Below are positions 5,729-6,907 of a DNA stretch of 6,907 nucleotides, in pieces. The translations under genes were made by a program, and so were the position numbers. Source of the DNA: a bacterium (GTDB lineage Bacteria; Patescibacteriota; Minisyncoccia; Minisyncoccales; UBA10102); assembly GCA_030699255.1 (NCBI GenBank), contig JAUYJR010000056.1, forward strand, positions 1 to 6,907, read 5' to 3'. How positions within the stretch are numbered: the stretch's first letter is position 1; every line of letters begins with the position of its first letter. Below the pieces are notes generated by a model. It saw nothing but the letters and a program-made list of their open reading frames with translations. It was not told where the DNA came from and did no database searches.

Positions 5729-5760
5729 CATTCGGGAAGAGAGCGCCAATTAAGGTGTGG

Positions 5761-5779
5761 AAAACTAAGTCTCACTTAG
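5761..5779 (-). terminator. Weak terminator after the rhodanese gene
   Basis: On the minus strand CTAAGT (5779-5774), loop GAG, ACTTAG (5770-5765) is a 6-bp stem followed by TTTT (5764-5761). It lies 32 bp past the rhodanese stop. The stem is short and the T-run has only four bases, so termination may be leaky; the stronger hairpin at 5591-5626 could catch the remainder. Confidence 0.5.
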
Positions 5780-5800
5780 GCAAACAACTTAGGCAAACAA
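5775..5800. repeat. 13-bp perfect tandem repeat CTTAGGCAAACAA
   Basis: CTTAGGCAAACAA occurs at 5775-5787 and directly again at 5788-5800, just after the rhodanese gene. The first copy overlaps the 5' arm (minus-strand sense) of the weak terminator. The 10-mer AGGCAAACAA is found once more at 4069-4078, next to the terminator of the TPM gene. Confidence 0.7.
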
Positions 5801-5811
5801 ATCAAAGAACC

Positions 5812-6150
5812 TTATTTCCCCTCTTCAAAGCTGTACCCTGCTTGCTGCCAGCCGGCGATGCCGTCCGCGTAGTGTCCCACTTTCGTGTAGCCCGATTCTT
5901 CAAGGGCCGCGGCAGCCTCTACGCTTGCGTGGCATGTGCTTGAAGAGCAGTAGGTAATAATCTCCTGGTCTTTTTGCGCCCCTGCCTTTTCCTCAAATTG
6001 CTCAAGGAAGTTTGGACCATTGGGAATATTGACCGCGCCGGGAATATGGCGCATCTCATAACTATTCTCCCCAAGAGTATCCACAAGGATAAAGGTTTCC
6101 TTATTGTCTATCTTTCCTTTGAGTTCCTCTGTGGTGACGGTTTTTGCCAT
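5812..6150 (-). CDS. Single-domain rhodanese-like sulfurtransferase
   Basis: This is a 112-residue protein covering one complete rhodanese domain with no signal peptide, so it is probably cytoplasmic. Visible landmarks are VTTEELKGKI at the start, ILVDTLGENSYEMRHIPGAVNIP (the usual D-x-R region reads DTL here), and the active-site loop YCSSSTCHAS with the expected persulfide-carrying cysteine C68 and a second cysteine C73. GIAGW near residue 101 is the conserved C-terminal motif. Such proteins carry sulfane sulfur from a donor to an acceptor; the partner is unknown. No Shine-Dalgarno is seen. An extended -10 promoter sits so close to the ATG that the mRNA should be leaderless. The gene starts 18 bp after the pseudo-HtrA stop but appears to have its own promoter and a weak terminator behind it. 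Confidence 0.95.
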   Translation of the reverse strand: MAKTVTTEELKGKIDNKETFILVDTLGENSYEMRHIPGAVNIPNGPNFLEQFEEKAGAQKDQEIITYCSSSTCHASVEAAAALEESGYTKVGHYADGIAGWQQAGYSFEEGK

Positions 6151-6156
6151 ACCAGT

Positions 6157-6165
6157 ATTATACCA
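6157..6165 (-). promoter_or_regulatory. Extended -10 promoter giving a leaderless rhodanese mRNA
   Basis: The minus strand reads TG-G-TATAAT (6165-6157): a perfect -10 with the TGn extension. Only six bases (ACTGGT) separate it from the ATG at 6150, so the usual start point falls on the A of ATG. The -35 region is poor (TTTTCC at 17 bp), as is common for extended -10 promoters. Confidence 0.65.
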
Positions 6166-6168
6166 CAG

Positions 6169-6894
6169 TTAGAATCCGAGGAAAAAACGGAGAACGGAAG
6201 CGGGGATGCCATTTACGGAACGATCCGGCTCAAAGACAGCAAGACCGGCAAGCCGGCCTTCCCTGTCAAAGAGAGGGGCGCCAGAAAGGAAGCTCTTCTC
6301 TGTCATGGTAGTCTTGAACACCTCTTCTCCAATGGACTTTACCACCCCATAGTTTACGCTTGTGAGAATATCTTGCTGGCCTACTTCTTTGCCGACAAGC
6401 GTAACAGATCTTCCCGCAGAAACGCCTGGAGCAAATTCCAGCGTCCTCAGGTTGCGCCGTTCTATCTTTAAGAGAACAAGGTTATTCGCGATATCTCGCT
6501 TAAGTACCTGGGCTCTTTCTGGTTCTTCGTTGAGATACACGGACACCTGAAAGCCGGCCGGCACCAGGTCAGCAATGGTAACAATGAGGCCATCACTGTA
6601 AGCAATAAACCCGGATCCAAGAAGCACCCTGGTTCCGCTTTGCGCTCGCACCCCCACGACCGCATCCTTTACCTGATCCACCAGCCGTTCTCGTGCCTCG
6701 TTCTCTGTCAGCACAATCTGCGTGGTTGGGCGAATGACCGTAGTCCTTTGGTTCCATTCCTGCACAAAGCGCCAATTCTGGAACGCGTTATGGGAAGCCA
6801 AATAGGGCATCACTGAGGATTGCGCCCATATCCCCCCCAGAGCTCCCAAAACAAATAACCCCAGGAGTGCGAGTAAGATCTTCATGGTGTTCAT
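6169..6894 (-). CDS. Membrane-anchored HtrA/trypsin-fold pseudoprotease without PDZ domain
   Basis: This is a 241-residue protein. Residues 4-24 form one hydrophobic helix (signal anchor); the rest should lie outside the membrane. From about residue 66 it follows the HtrA (DegP/DegQ) protease layout: VKDAVVGVRA, GSGFIAYSDGLIVT (93-106), RDIANNLVLLKI, GRSVTLVGKEVG, YGVVKSIGEE, SGAPLFDREGRLAGLAVF and NGIPASVLRFF at the end. The catalytic His (normally T-N-A-H-V-V) is replaced: TIADLV, D109. The catalytic Asp (normally T-D-L-A-V-L-K) is Asn: NNLVLLK, N138. The Ser is kept (S204), but the GNSGG loop reads FLSGA. Proteolysis is therefore unlikely, and a binding or scaffold role is more plausible. 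There is no PDZ domain. The ATG at 6894 has GAAGG four bases upstream, which supports it over the ATG at 6885. The stop lies 18 bp before the rhodanese start. Confidence 0.88.
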   Translation of the reverse strand: MNTMKILLALLGLFVLGALGGIWAQSSVMPYLASHNAFQNWRFVQEWNQRTTVIRPTTQIVLTENEARERLVDQVKDAVVGVRAQSGTRVLLGSGFIAYSDGLIVTIADLVPAGFQVSVYLNEEPERAQVLKRDIANNLVLLKIERRNLRTLEFAPGVSAGRSVTLVGKEVGQQDILTSVNYGVVKSIGEEVFKTTMTEKSFLSGAPLFDREGRLAGLAVFEPDRSVNGIPASVLRFFLGF

Positions 6895-6907
6895 GCAACC
6901 TTCGCGA

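Noticed and set aside
5775..5800. CRISPR-like or mobile-element direct repeat
   Set aside because: There are only two abutting 13-bp copies with no spacers, no transposase gene and no terminal inverted repeats.
5641..5811. tRNA or other structured RNA gene in the rhodanese-NYN gap
   Set aside because: No T-loop (GGTTCRA), acceptor pairing or cloverleaf could be found on either strand.
5974..6471. Plus-strand open frame of 165 codons
   Set aside because: It is antisense to both the rhodanese and the pseudo-HtrA genes, which have clear domain motifs; its own translation has none.

Overview
The window reads as a piece of a small bacterial genome, most likely a Candidate Phyla Radiation (Patescibacteria, Parcubacteria-like) organism. 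This is an inference from style: compact same-strand genes, many short exported or membrane-anchored proteins with weak or no Shine-Dalgarno sites, a very long acidic-linker surface protein with a lamin-tail domain, and moderate GC. No in-frame TGA occurs in any gene I accept, and the five visible stops are TAA (four) and TAG (one). That argues against a recoded TGA code but does not fix the phylum.

Every accepted gene is on the minus strand, so transcription runs from the right end to the left. From right to left: (1) 6894-6169, a membrane-anchored HtrA/trypsin-fold protein that has lost its catalytic His and Asp, so it is probably a pseudoprotease. (2) 6150-5812, a single-domain rhodanese with its own extended -10 promoter placed so that the mRNA should be leaderless. 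(3) 5811-5590, a regulatory gap holding a weak terminator, a 13-bp tandem repeat, a near-consensus promoter and, just before the next start codon, a full intrinsic-terminator structure. (4) 5589-4990, a NYN (LabA/DUF88, PIN-like) putative ribonuclease. (5) 4952-4212, an exported TPM-domain membrane protein, probably cotranscribed with the NYN gene. (6) 4211-3979, a dense 233-bp intergenic region with a hairpin, an AT-rich terminator, two perfect DnaA boxes (TTATCCACA), a 9-bp direct repeat and a 15-bp palindrome. (7) 3978-3367, a single-pass membrane protein with a PsbP-like extracytoplasmic domain. (8) 3353 to the left edge, at least 1117 codons of one giant exported protein, cut by the window boundary.

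The giant protein is the most striking object. After a signal peptide and an unrecognised N-terminal region of about 300 residues come an acidic linker, two ComEA-type helix-hairpin-helix modules, a second acidic linker, an Ig/FnIII-like domain, a lamin-tail domain and the start of a right-handed parallel beta-helix. The only four cysteines in the visible protein bracket the two HhH modules, one pair each. With the PsbP-like protein 13 bp upstream it forms a likely two-gene surface unit, perhaps for binding extracellular DNA or for attachment; that function is inference.

The other stand-out signals are the terminator-like hairpin between promoter and start codon of the NYN nuclease gene (possible attenuation or autoregulation), the pseudo-HtrA, and the paired DnaA boxes.
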